Source: Cryptomeria japonica (taxonomy: Eukaryota > Streptophyta > Pinopsida > Cupressales > Cupressaceae). From it: a DNA stretch of 64,000 nucleotides. The stretch covers positions 335,589,427 through 335,653,426 of the forward strand of contig NC_081414.1 in NCBI RefSeq assembly GCF_030272615.1, written 5' to 3'. Under the pieces are notes generated by a model that was given only the letters and a program-made list of their open reading frames with translations, did no database searches and was not told where the DNA came from. This document shows positions 35,581 to 44,748 of the stretch, one piece after another (position 1 is the first letter of the stretch; the number at the start of each line of letters is the position of its first letter). The position numbers and the translations under genes are program-made.

Positions 35581-36670
35581 TGGCAATGATTATGTATTAG
35601 GCGGATTGGCATATGAAGGTTTTTCGTTGATTGTTTGATTGGCTTGGTGGAAGGATTTGATCGTGTAAGTAAGTGTAAAACTCACCATACCATGGGGAAT
35701 TGGGACCGATTAGTTGATATACCATCTCATATTCTGGGATATCATAAGGGGGATCCAAATTTTTTCAACTAAGAACTCATAGCATGTTGAGTTATGTGGA
35801 AGATAAAGAAGAGAGGCTATTGTAGCCATTGCATCTGTAGCTCTATTTTACTCTCAAGGAATCTAATCAAAGGTGATAGTTGTAAATAATTCCTTGAAAT
35901 TGTCAACCATTTTCTTGTAAGATGTGATCTTATCATCCTTAGTTTAGTAATCATCATTAACATGTCATATGACCAGCTATGAATCATCGTATACTTGTAG
36001 CTCCTTCAAGTTCCATTGTATGGCCATTCTTAGTCATGTGATCAAGGCCTCATATTTTTCTATGTTGTTTGTGCATGGGAATGTGAGCCTGTATGATTCT
36101 GGAATGCTATCACCTTGAGGTGTGATAAAAAGAATTCCAGCTCCTGAACCATGCCTAGTGTATGACCCATCAAAATATAGCTTACATTGTTGTGCTGGCA
36201 CGATTGTGAAGATCTTCTCATCTAGAAAATTTGAGATGAGAGGATGGTCTCCTATGAGTGGTGGTTCAGTTAACTAATCTGAAAATGACTTTCCCTTTGA
36301 TTGCTTTAGAATCCACATAATCTATGTGTAACTCACTAAGGATCATAACCCATTTCGCCAAGTGTCTTGTTAGTGCTACTTTACTGAGTAAATACATGAG
36401 TGGGTCTATCTTGGTGATGAGTTGTATCTTATGCATCAGCATGTAGTGCCTCAGTTTGTTTGTTGCCAAAATCACTATGAGATAATCTCTTTCAATAGGC
36501 ATATAATTGAGTTCACACCCCATTAATGTCTTATAGATGTATTATATTACACATTCTTTTCCTTCTGCATTATGTTGTGCTAGTAATACCCCTAAGGTCG
36601 TAGCCATAGCTGATATGTATAATAACAAGGACATGTTTGGAGTTGGTGGTATTAATAGAGGTGGTTTCAT
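35581..36670 (-). pseudogene. Z RNase H and second (archaeal-type) RNase H
   Basis: The first RNase H, joined to RT, shows GVLLAQHNAEGKECVI, then (36523-36266) LNYMPIERDYLIVILATNKL and LSKVALTRHLAKWVMILSEL. Further left is a second RNase H: FDGSYTRHGSGAGILF, then CTNNIEKYEALITWLRMAIQ and VYDDS, the D, E, D pattern of the additional domain found in Tat-branch gypsy elements. Several TAG and TAA codons break it at about 35990 and 35840. Its presence, between RNase H and integrase, is the main evidence for the Tat/Ogre assignment. Confidence 0.8.
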
Positions 36671-37740
36671 CAGGTAGTTCTTAAGCTACTAGAATGCTTG
36701 TTGGAATTTCCCATCCTATTTTGAAGTGGGCATTCTTATGTAGTAGATGTGTGAATGGATGACATTTATCAACCAATTGTGGAATGAACCAATGGATTGA
36801 CTGGAGCCTCCCTTGTAATGTTCTTAATTGGCCTATGTTCTTAGGAGGTGGCATCTCCTTGATTTCCTTTACTGTTGCAGCATAAACCTCAATTCCTTTG
36901 TTCGAGACAATGTATTCTAGGAGCTTTTTGGAGGTTACTCCAAAGACACACTTCTTTGGATTGAGGCAGATATTATATTGTTCCAGTTGGGTGAAGATTT
37001 TATCTAGCACTACAAGGTGATCCTCTCTTGTTAATGATTTAGCTAGTAAATCATCCAGAGTCTTCCATTCGTTTATGCATCATGACATGGAAGATTGTAG
37101 TCATTTCCCTTTGATATGTGGCTCCTACATTTTTGAGACTGGATGGCATCACATTCAAATAGTATGTTCCCCATGGGCATGTGAAAGAAGTTTTGTGTTG
37201 ATCTTTGGGATAGATCTTAACCTAGTTGTATCCTGAGAACCCATCCATGAGAGCTAGCATTGCATGTCCTGCTATTAGGTCCAAGATCATATCAATGTTG
37301 GGTAGAGGGAAGTCATCCTTAGGACATACTTTGTTTAGATCTCTTAAATTTGTATAGATACGTATGCCCCTAGTCTATTTTTCCACTGGTATGATATTGA
37401 ATATCCATTTTGCATAGTCAATGGATCTAATGAAACCAACATCTAACAACTTTTTGATTTCAACCTTAACTAAGATGGCAATTTGAGGATGTATTTTCCT
37501 TAACTTTGGTTTCAATGGTTTGACTCCTTCTGCTACCGTCAAGTGATGCATTACTAGATCTGGATCCAATCTGGGTATATCTGTAGAGGACCATGCAAAA
37601 TTGATATGTCTCTTGTTAAAGAACTCTACAAAATTAGGATCTTCTTCTAGAGTCAATGAAGAAGCTAAGTCTATCATGTGGGGATTTTCTGGTGTGCCCA
37701 GATTTATTTCTTTTGTTTCCTCCACAAGGATAGATGATCA
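36671..37740 (-). pseudogene. Z reverse transcriptase
   Basis: The N-terminal part (37725-37375) includes VGFIRSIDYAKWIFNIIPVE, a stop, then TNLRDLNKVCPKDDFPLPNI, ALMDGFSGYN (catalytic Asp), TSFTCPWGTYYLNVMPSSLK and QREMTTIFHVMMHKRMED. A frameshift precedes the second catalytic motif, which reads TLDDLLAKS where Y-V-D-D is expected, so Tyr and Val are lost. The connection follows at 37010-36681 (NICLNPKKCVFGVTSKKLLE). The enzyme would copy element RNA to DNA. It is the only RT palm in the window. Confidence 0.85.
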
Positions 37741-38206
37741 TTCATGATTTGTGCTAGAGGGGAGAATGTCAAACCTTTCATCCTCAAGTGCCTCGAAGAG
37801 GTTTTCACCTTTGGATGTGTCCTTTGTTTTTACTTATTTGGGATCTAGAAGTGTCGCAATGCGGTTTTGACTATAAGATCTATTCTTTATTATTATATTT
37901 TTGCAACTAAAAGGTTTGGCATTCACTCCAAAGTTAGTTACATTGTTGAGTTCAATAGCAAACCCAACCTTGTGATCCTTGGTTGGTATGTTATCCTATA
38001 ATTTGAGAGAAAGTCTATTATCGCCTCATCATTTTGGAAGGTGTCAAGGAATGGGGATCTTATTGGTCCCAGCCAATGAGTTCGGGGTGGATGATTGGCA
38101 TTTCTTCATCGACTAGGTTGATTTCATAGGTCGCGTCAATTATGGTTAGGATGGAGGTATTGAGGTCATCGTCAATACTCTCCTCATCGTAATCAGGCTC
38201 AAGAGG
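37741..38206 (-). pseudogene. Z protease-RT spacer, left part
   Basis: A broken frame with an acidic stretch (PDYDEESIDDDLNTSILT) and EEMPIIHPELIGWDQ, the kind of spacer that precedes RT in plant gypsy pol. Stops are frequent. The right edge is the W insertion, and the spacer resumes at 48357 after it. Confidence 0.55.
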
Positions 38207-38209
38207 TGA
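38144..38209. repeat. 66-bp direct repeat flanking W, left copy
   Basis: GGTTAGGATGGAGG to CTCAAGAGGTGA, repeated at 48357-48422 with three differences. It encodes 22 codons of the Z spacer on the minus strand, and the W LTR starts at its last three bases. Normal LTR-element duplications are 4 to 6 bp. Confidence 0.9.
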
Positions 38210-38845
38210 GTGTCATAAAATTGTGACCCCTATAATTTTAACCACATTTGGGGTCCTCACCTTGGCGACGACATCTCCTTCCTTAACCGAGACCTATTTC
38301 TGCATTTCCAACCCTTCACTCTTTCTCCTTCATGATTTATGTCTTCTCTAGACCTTGTCTGGGCCCCAAAATAAGGTAGGATAGGGGCATGGCACCCATG
38401 TCCCCCCTAGGACAAGGGTGTGGCACCCTTGTCCCCCTAGTAAAGTGGCATGGTGCCCCTGTCCTCACCCATTAGGGTGGTCCTATGTTCAGTCTTCCCA
38501 ATCTCTTATGCATTTCTTGTCTTCGGGATTTGTTATTCCTGTTTGTCGGCCTTCGGTGATTGAAAGTTAATCTTGAGGCATGTATAAAAGGGAATCCAAT
38601 ACCCTCATTCATGGATGAATGAACACATGATAAGGGATAGAGAGCTAAGGAGAAGATGCAAGATTTCAAGGTCATCATCAAGCATTCAAGCATTCAAGTT
38701 TTCTTCATTCATCCATGGGAGAAACATTACAACATTCATTTGCAAGCATGTGTGTGTGATAGGTTTTTGTCATGTTACATGCCATTTCATAAAACATTTG
38801 TGGTTACATTCAAGAAGAAAAGAAATCATCATCAACAAATTTCAG
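38207..38845 (+). repeat. W 5' LTR, first part
   Basis: Matches 47161-47755. A GC-rich block at about 38375-38465 has one more GGACAAGGG-type unit than the 3' LTR. The TATA box TATAAAAG is at 38583-38590 (47509-47516 in the partner). About 105 bp present in the partner (about 47760-47865) are missing at the L2 insertion. Confidence 0.85.
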
Positions 38846-38854
38846 CAATAGAAA

Positions 38855-40207
38855 GTGGAAATGACTACCATCTTCCATGTCATGACTACCTTGACATATG
38901 CAAAATCCCTCCTTGAAGCTCCAAAGGAACAGAAAGAGGAAGTTTTTGGAAATGCTGAAACAATAGAAAGTGGAATTCAATCTAGAAAAAGGGTTAAGAA
39001 GGTTGAAGCAACCGTAAGGAAAGGAACCCGACAGGCAAAGGCAATCATGGAAGATGTTCTGAGACAAACTAGTATTAGTGAAAGTAAGTTGGAAGCACCT
39101 CAACCGGAAACTCTTGGAACTTCTTCTGAAAGTGATATACCTATTGTATTTAAAAGGGTTGAAAGAAAGAGAAAACCCTCACCAGCACCCTCTCCTACAC
39201 CTAAAAGGACAAGACAGAAGCAACAAGCAGTAAGGCCTCTGGTGAAGAAGATGACTCCTAAGAAGAAGGTGAAACAAACTATTGCTCCTATAGAAAAACT
39301 TCTTAGTGAAATCACAAAAGATGGTAAGCTGAAGAACATCAATAAAATGTACAATACACTATCAGCTGATGATAAGGAAAGTATTGAGAACAGTGTAATT
39401 TTACACTTAGATATATACAATAAATTCTTAATGGAAGTTGTTGATGAAATTCCAAATGACTTGTATAGGAGATTGGAAGCTAGGATATTAGCTATTGTTG
39501 AATTGGATAAAAAGATTAAGATTGAAAAATTACTGGCAGTACATCCAGTTAACTCACCTGATGAAATAGACAAATTAATCAGTGAGGCTAACCAGACAGT
39601 ATTTTCTACTACTCACCAGCATGTAGCATTAATGGCAGGAAGAGTAAAGGAAGTTTATGAGGAAACTGCTGATGCATGGGATATTTTCTTTGTGGAGAAA
39701 GAAAAACAACAAGAATTACTTAGACCTAAGCCTATCAAAGTATATCAAAAGGACAGATATAAAGGGAAAGGTAAGGTAGGTGGACCACCAAGCCTGAAAA
39801 TAACTAACAATATGCCCCCACCTCTTTCAGATACTCCACTAGTAGACACTACTACAAATCAACCGGCCACTAAGAGTATGGAGACTCTGGTAGAAGATAC
39901 AAATCTTGAATCAGAAATTTTGTATATAGTAAATATAGACACTCGGGAAGTTAATGTTGTGGTTGACAGAGAAACCACTGAGGATAAGGAGAAAGATGTG
40001 ACTACTGAGTCACTGGCTATAGATATTGAGACAAACATAAAAAAACCAGCACTGGTAGAGCAACCAGCAAAGGATACCATTGAGAAACTGGTAGATACAA
40101 CAAATAAACCATCTGAAGAACCGGCTAAGAAAATTTCAGAGGTACAAATTGAGATTACATCTAAGATACTGACAATTGTAAACTCAAAGAAACCTTTTGA
40201 GACATAG
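38855..40207 (+). CDS. L2 unknown basic protein (450 codons open)
   Basis: The longest open frame in the window. The first ten residues after MEM (TTIFHVM) come from the gypsy RT fragment at the junction, so the Met is not the native start. Then follow a basic region (SRKRVKKVEATVRKGTRQAK), a Pro, Lys and Arg tract that could act as a nuclear signal (SPAPSPTPKRTRQKQQ), a helical domain shared with L1 (39280-39600), an 80-residue helical stretch (QHVALMAGRVKEVYEETAD), and a Thr, Glu and Val rich acidic tail. It stops at TAG 40205. The frame stays open in part to 40417 and then shifts into the coiled coil at 40525. Function unknown. The high Lys, Glu and Ser content makes it unlikely to be an enzyme. 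Confidence 0.6.
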   Translation: MEMTTIFHVMTTLTYAKSLLEAPKEQKEEVFGNAETIESGIQSRKRVKKVEATVRKGTRQAKAIMEDVLRQTSISESKLEAPQPETLGTSSESDIPIVFKRVERKRKPSPAPSPTPKRTRQKQQAVRPLVKKMTPKKKVKQTIAPIEKLLSEITKDGKLKNINKMYNTLSADDKESIENSVILHLDIYNKFLMEVVDEIPNDLYRRLEARILAIVELDKKIKIEKLLAVHPVNSPDEIDKLISEANQTVFSTTHQHVALMAGRVKEVYEETADAWDIFFVEKEKQQELLRPKPIKVYQKDRYKGKGKVGGPPSLKITNNMPPPLSDTPLVDTTTNQPATKSMETLVEDTNLESEILYIVNIDTREVNVVVDRETTEDKEKDVTTESLAIDIETNIKKPALVEQPAKDTIEKLVDTTNKPSEEPAKKISEVQIEITSKILTIVNSKKPFET

Positions 40208-40524
40208 TTAGAGAAACCAAAACTAGTACAAGCTCAAGCACAGGTACAGACAGAGATAGTGCCACCGGCCCAAACTGAAAAGCATAAACCTTTGTTTGTA
40301 GAAATTCAAACACAGACAAACCTACCAGAGGTTGAATCAAGCAAGGAAATTACCACAACCGATAGTATGGCCATTATAAAGACTGTTCAACAAACATCTG
40401 GTACAACTATGACATAATTTAGACCTACTAATGTAACAGAGGTCTTGTTAGATTCAATAAAGAAGATCACAGAATGCAATGCAAAAGCCTATAAGGCTAT
40501 TGATGATACAATACTATTCTTAAA
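40208..40524 (+). pseudogene. L2 unknown protein, acidic linker with stops
   Basis: In frame with the preceding 450 codons: LEKPKLVQAQAQVQTEIVPP and TNLPEVESSKEITTTDSM, with stops at 40205-40207 and 40417-40419, then ITECNAKAYKAIDDTILFL up to a frameshift at about 40520. Confidence 0.55.
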
Positions 40525-40944
40525 TTGATTGCACCAAAGTGCAGTGTTGAGAATAAAGATTCTTTAGGTCAACTAGACACATTGTCTAAGTTCATCACTA
40601 GCAACCTATTGACTATTGATAAAATAAATGAGGATACATTTAAGGAAAGACTAATAAAAGAAAAAGAGAAATTATTTGAAGATATTGTAAAGAAAAACAA
40701 GGAAGAAATGGACACCCTTTTACCAGAAATTGGAGAAATAATCTATGACTTCAAGAAACTGTACAGGGATACTTGCAAAATGAATGTCCTAACAAAGGAT
40801 CTTGACAAAGCGATCAGCAAAGCTCAAGAAAAGATAAATAATATTGCTAACAATTTGATTGGAACATCAAATTCATTTTTGGAATTAGACAAGAAGATTG
40901 CAGAACAAGAAGAGAAAATCAAGAAACTAGAGAATGATAAATAG
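40525..40944 (+). pseudogene. L2 unknown protein, C-terminal coiled coil
   Basis: The 140-residue frame is continuous in sense with the preceding part after a one-base shift. It contains ERLIKEKEKLFEDIVKKNKE and SFLELDKKIAEQEEKIKKLE, strong heptad patterns. L1 has a counterpart at 5219-4989. Probably an oligomerisation region. The Met at 40525 is not likely the true start. Confidence 0.55.
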
Positions 40945-41400
40945 GGAATAAAGGATAAGGCAAAGGACTTAAAATGAAGACTTATTCCAAGACTAGAGTA
41001 TCTTATTTCCTTAAGAAAAGAAATATCTGAAGCTCTAGTTCCCGAACTGAAAACACCGAAAGAGCAAATGCACATAATCACCGGTATAGTGCAGAGATCA
41101 CAAGAGGCAATAAAATATAGCAAAACTTTCAGCAATGGCATAAATTTAGTTTTGATAGATATCTTTCAAATTGTAACCCACCAGTTACAAGAATCCAGGT
41201 AGGACTCCACTGACAGCGAATGACAACCTTTGTCATTGATGTCAAAGGGGGAGTAGTGGGATGAGAAAAATGATCAAAAGAAAGGACATCATCTGCTCAG
41301 GGGAAGCATACATTTTTTTTAGCATACAGTTTTTGTAAGACAATTTTTGGATATCATTTTGGACACTTTTTTATTTTTCTCATGAGTGTTGCCATCAATG

Positions 41401-42201
41401 CCAAAGGGGGACATTGTTGGCAAATGCACACTCCAATGAGAAATTGTAGGTGATTGAAGGTTTTGTCATTGATGGCAACCTTGCAATCATATGATATCGG
41501 CAAGACAAATCAACTGGCACCAGCACGGACAGACTCTACACCGGCACACAGGACACTGGTAGTGAAAGGAAGGATACCGGCACCTTGGGCGACTTCAATT
41601 TTGTTTGAAATGTATTTTGTAATTAATTGTAAAATCACTATAAGCTGACATGGCGACTTGTAATATGACTCATGTATGTATGAGATCATTGTAGATCATT
41701 TTGTAAGAAGAATAATAAGCAAAAATATGCAGATCTAATATGCGAATCATTGGTTAAGGGTTTATGTATATAGCAGAGCTTAAACCAGTACTGGATCTAG
41801 CATAGAAGATGCTAATCTAAAGTATTACAAGACTTTGGATTAATATAATCCATTTTTGTAAGTTAGTGTGACTTCTTTTGTAATTGAGCAGTGAGCTCTA
41901 GGCACTTGGCCTTCCTGCATGTGCAGGCCCCTATTGTAAGAGTAATATTCCCTTATTGGCCAGTAAGTGAATATTATGGGTCACAAATCCCACCGAGGTT
42001 TTTTCCACACCAGTTTTTCTCATTAAAATACTATGTTATGGTGTGGTTCTCATGTGGTTGTTGTTATTCCTGCTTACTGCATTGTTTCTGGTTTACCGGT
42101 ACATAGTTTTAATATGGTTTTCTTATTTTAAGTCAAGTAAATTTATATACCTATTAGATACTGATTCACCCCCCCTCTCAGTATCTTTGGGAATCCTAAC
42201 A
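41401..42201 (+). repeat. L2 3' LTR and polypurine tract
   Basis: CCAAAGGGGGACAT (41401-41414) precedes an LTR of 787 bp starting TGTTGGCAAATG at 41415 and ending ATCCTAACA at 42201. It contains the Copia LTR blocks CACCGAGGTTTTTTCC near 41992 and GATTCACCCCCCCTCTCAG near 42163. Confidence 0.85.
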
Positions 42202-42692
42202 TCCACAACCCCCCTTTCTTCTCTTTTTTGTGTGTAGGTTGTAGGTGTGCAGCTGTAATTGAAGGTTTGGGCTTCATTTGTAGAGATGGAAGAACCCTTT
42301 TCATTTCATGGATTTTGTGGTAGACCATGTACATTCCTGCCATGGTCCTGACAACTTTTCTCCAAATTTGCAGGGTAGATTTGTATCAGTCTAATTATCT
42401 TAGATCCAAAGTTACAGCGCGATCCTAAATTGGTAGCTCCTCATTTCACTCATTTTCTTTCTATTTTCCACATAGTCAACAAGTCAACTTTCTCATTTAC
42501 AAAAGAGGGTAAATCACACTTCAACCACTTGCAATCCACTTAGAATTCACATCCTTGTTTCTCTCAGATTTGGATCTGGTGGATTCAACCCCTCTTTTGA
42601 ATGTAAAGTTCTTCCCAAGTGAAAATCATCCTAGTGGCTTCCTTTCTCTCTCCTAGGTGGGGAGTCACTAAGATCCAATTTTCCACTTTACA
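42202..42692 (+). repeat. W 5' LTR, second part
   Basis: Matches 47866-48356, ending CCACTTTACA. The sequence AGGTTTGGGCTTCATTTG near 42263 is also found, in reverse, in the V LTRs. Confidence 0.85.
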
Positions 42693-43710
42693 TTTTGGTG
42701 AACCCAACATCTTACACATTAATTTTGATTTCTCATTCTTAGATCTGATTAGTTGCAATTTAAATTTCAAATTTTCATTTTCAAGTTTGATCTATTTGCA
42801 AATTTTAGAGGTTAATTGCATAAAAACCCTAATTTTTCAATTTGAGAAAATTAAGCTTGTGAGGTGTAAAATTTTAATTGCTTGTTTTAGATCTGATTTC
42901 TATTTTAAAATTACAATTCAAATCTGTTTCTTTATTTTGAAAATTCAGTGATTAAATCATAAAACCCTAATTTTTAATATCTTTTCATTTTCAACCTTTG
43001 ACTACAATTTTGACCGATCTAGACATCTCCAAGTCGACTATTTTTTTGGATTCCGCATTAAAATAATAATCTCTATCATCTTTGAAAATTTTGAAGAAGT
43101 TGGTCGGACCATGTGCGTTCCTGCCATAGTCCTTGGCTTTTTTCCAAAAATTTTGGAAGAGGGAATTGACTGTATTTTTCAGGTCATATCTAGAAAATCG
43201 GCGTACTTCATCAATTTTAACACCCTCTAAGGTCGAACACAAATTCAAATTTCTTCAAATTTACATCTTAAAATTAATTTTCACAAAAAGGTCCTAATTT
43301 TAGATCTGCTTTTCTAGCAAATTCAAATTTCACTTAAGAGACTTTTAATGGCAATTAATAAATTGGATTTACTTGCTCTTTCACATGTGATTACATTAAT
43401 TTTTGCATATATTTATCATGTGTCGGATAAGAGTTTCTTGCATTTCCTGTTGCTTCTCTTTCTTCATAGCACTTGGTCATATTGTATTGTTAGGATTTCC
43501 AAATTATTTTCTTTTCAATTATTAGATCTCAAAGTTTTCATGTATCATTTATGTTGCATTATAGTGATGTTGTTAACAACATGCATTTCCTATGTTAATC
43601 ACCTTAAAGCTTTTGTAGATCCTAATCTTTGTACCTCTCCTAGGGTATCTTGTGTGAAAGAAATGAGATCAAATGCTTTACCCAATGATCTTTCTACAAG
43701 AGAGTAAGCA
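42693..43710 (+). other. W primer-binding site and 5' leader
   Basis: TTTTGGTGAACCCAAC at 42693-42708 follows the LTR and is the counterpart of the V site. The rest is AT-rich leader with recurring AAACCCTAATTTTT words and no coding frame, as in V. Short frames here are chance. Confidence 0.65.
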
Positions 43711-44748
43711 TTGGAAAGTAATATGGATCCATCTTCTTCTTCTACACATACCCTTGAGCAAGAGGGGCAATATGAAAGCATCAACATTCTTACATCTTTA
43801 GATCCTCCTTATTCTCCTAGGACCTATCTTCAACATCAAAGTCTATGTAGAGAGGATGATGTCCTGCATTTTCTTTATGACCTTTCTCCTCGCATAGAAA
43901 TCACCAAAAATGAGCGTTTAGATGATGAAGATGTTATTCCCCAATCTTTCAAAAAGGATAAGCTTGATAAAGGAAAAGAGATTGTCATTTCACATGATAC
44001 TCCTCATTCATCTACATATCCTTTTCTACCTCCTTACACATCAGATTTCAAATAAATTTATGATCTTGTTCCTCCATCTAGTCAATTGCAACATTCTTCT
44101 AGTCATGTCTTTCATATAATCACAAAACAAGGTTTTAAAGGACAAGGAATTGGGAAATTTGAGCATAGAATTCGTGTTCCTATAAATTCTCCTACACTAA
44201 CTAGTAAAAGAGGCCTAGGAAGTGGTAACCCTCTTTCTATGGATGAATTCCTTAGACTTCAAAACTTTAAATTTTACCTTCAAAAACAAAAAATCAAGAG
44301 AGCCTGCAAGAATGCTTCTTCTTCAAAGCGTCTTTTTTGTTCATTTCATCAAACCCATGACCATAATGCTGATGATTGCCCTGATTTTCAAAAATATATT
44401 CAAGATGGCATAGAAAGTGGCAAAATTAGAATTATGGATAATGAAACTCCTTCTTCTAACAAACCTTCTTCTTCATGGGAAGATGATATTTACCATCCTG
44501 ACACATTAGTTGCAAGAAACTATTGGAGGTTGAAATATGACAAGAACATTTCCTTTCCTCCTCAAAATAAAAACAAAAATCTTAAGCAAGTGAAATGTAT
44601 TGAATATTGCATTTTTCATGATTTATATTCACATTCTATTGGAAAATGTTATGAATTTAAGACTTTTGTTCAACTACAATATGATCTTGCACACATTTGT
44701 CTCACAGGGGATCTAGTTGTATTTCTTGGTAAAAACATAGTGCCTTAG
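43711..44748 (+). pseudogene. W gag-like gene with G-patch-like and CHHC motifs
   Basis: One frame of about 345 codons is broken only by a TAA at 44053, in SDFK-IYDLVPP, where CAA is likely. The start ATG at 43711 follows a short leader frame. The N-terminal third is acidic (ERLDDEDVIPQSFKKDKLDK). A glycine-rich stretch, KQGFKGQGIGKFEH with RGLGSGN, resembles a G-patch, a motif known in some retroviral and plant gypsy polyproteins. Two knuckle-like clusters follow: CSFHQTHDHNADDC (C-x2-H-x4-H-x4-C, as in V and Y) and CIFHDLYSHSIGKC. It ends at 44746. Likely an RNA-binding gag remnant. It has no gag core like that of V. Confidence 0.6.

Larger units (their letters stand above)
38846..42201 (+). 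mobile_element. L2: 5'-truncated relative of L1
   Basis: Contains the L1-type unknown protein, a purine tract and a 3' LTR, but no 5' LTR, primer site or zinc-knuckle gene. Its left edge includes 28 bases (38855-38882) matching a piece of gypsy RT, so the junction is a patchwork. It interrupts the W 5' LTR. Bases 40945-41400 are 3' untranslated, with the word GTCATTGATGTCAAAGGGGG at 41235 resembling an extra purine tract. Confidence 0.75.

Noticed and set aside
39100-39573. Minus-strand 157-codon Ser and Leu rich frame opposite the L2 gene
   Set aside because: A reverse shadow of a Lys, Glu and Asp rich frame; no independent signal.
38855-40207. 450-codon frame considered as a host gene
   Set aside because: It sits between a truncation junction and a Copia-type polypurine tract and LTR, and matches the interior of L1.
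43711-44748. G-patch-like frame considered as a host RNA-binding protein
   Set aside because: No intron or host promoter; it lies between an element primer-binding site and polypurine tract, and its CHHC cluster is of gag type.
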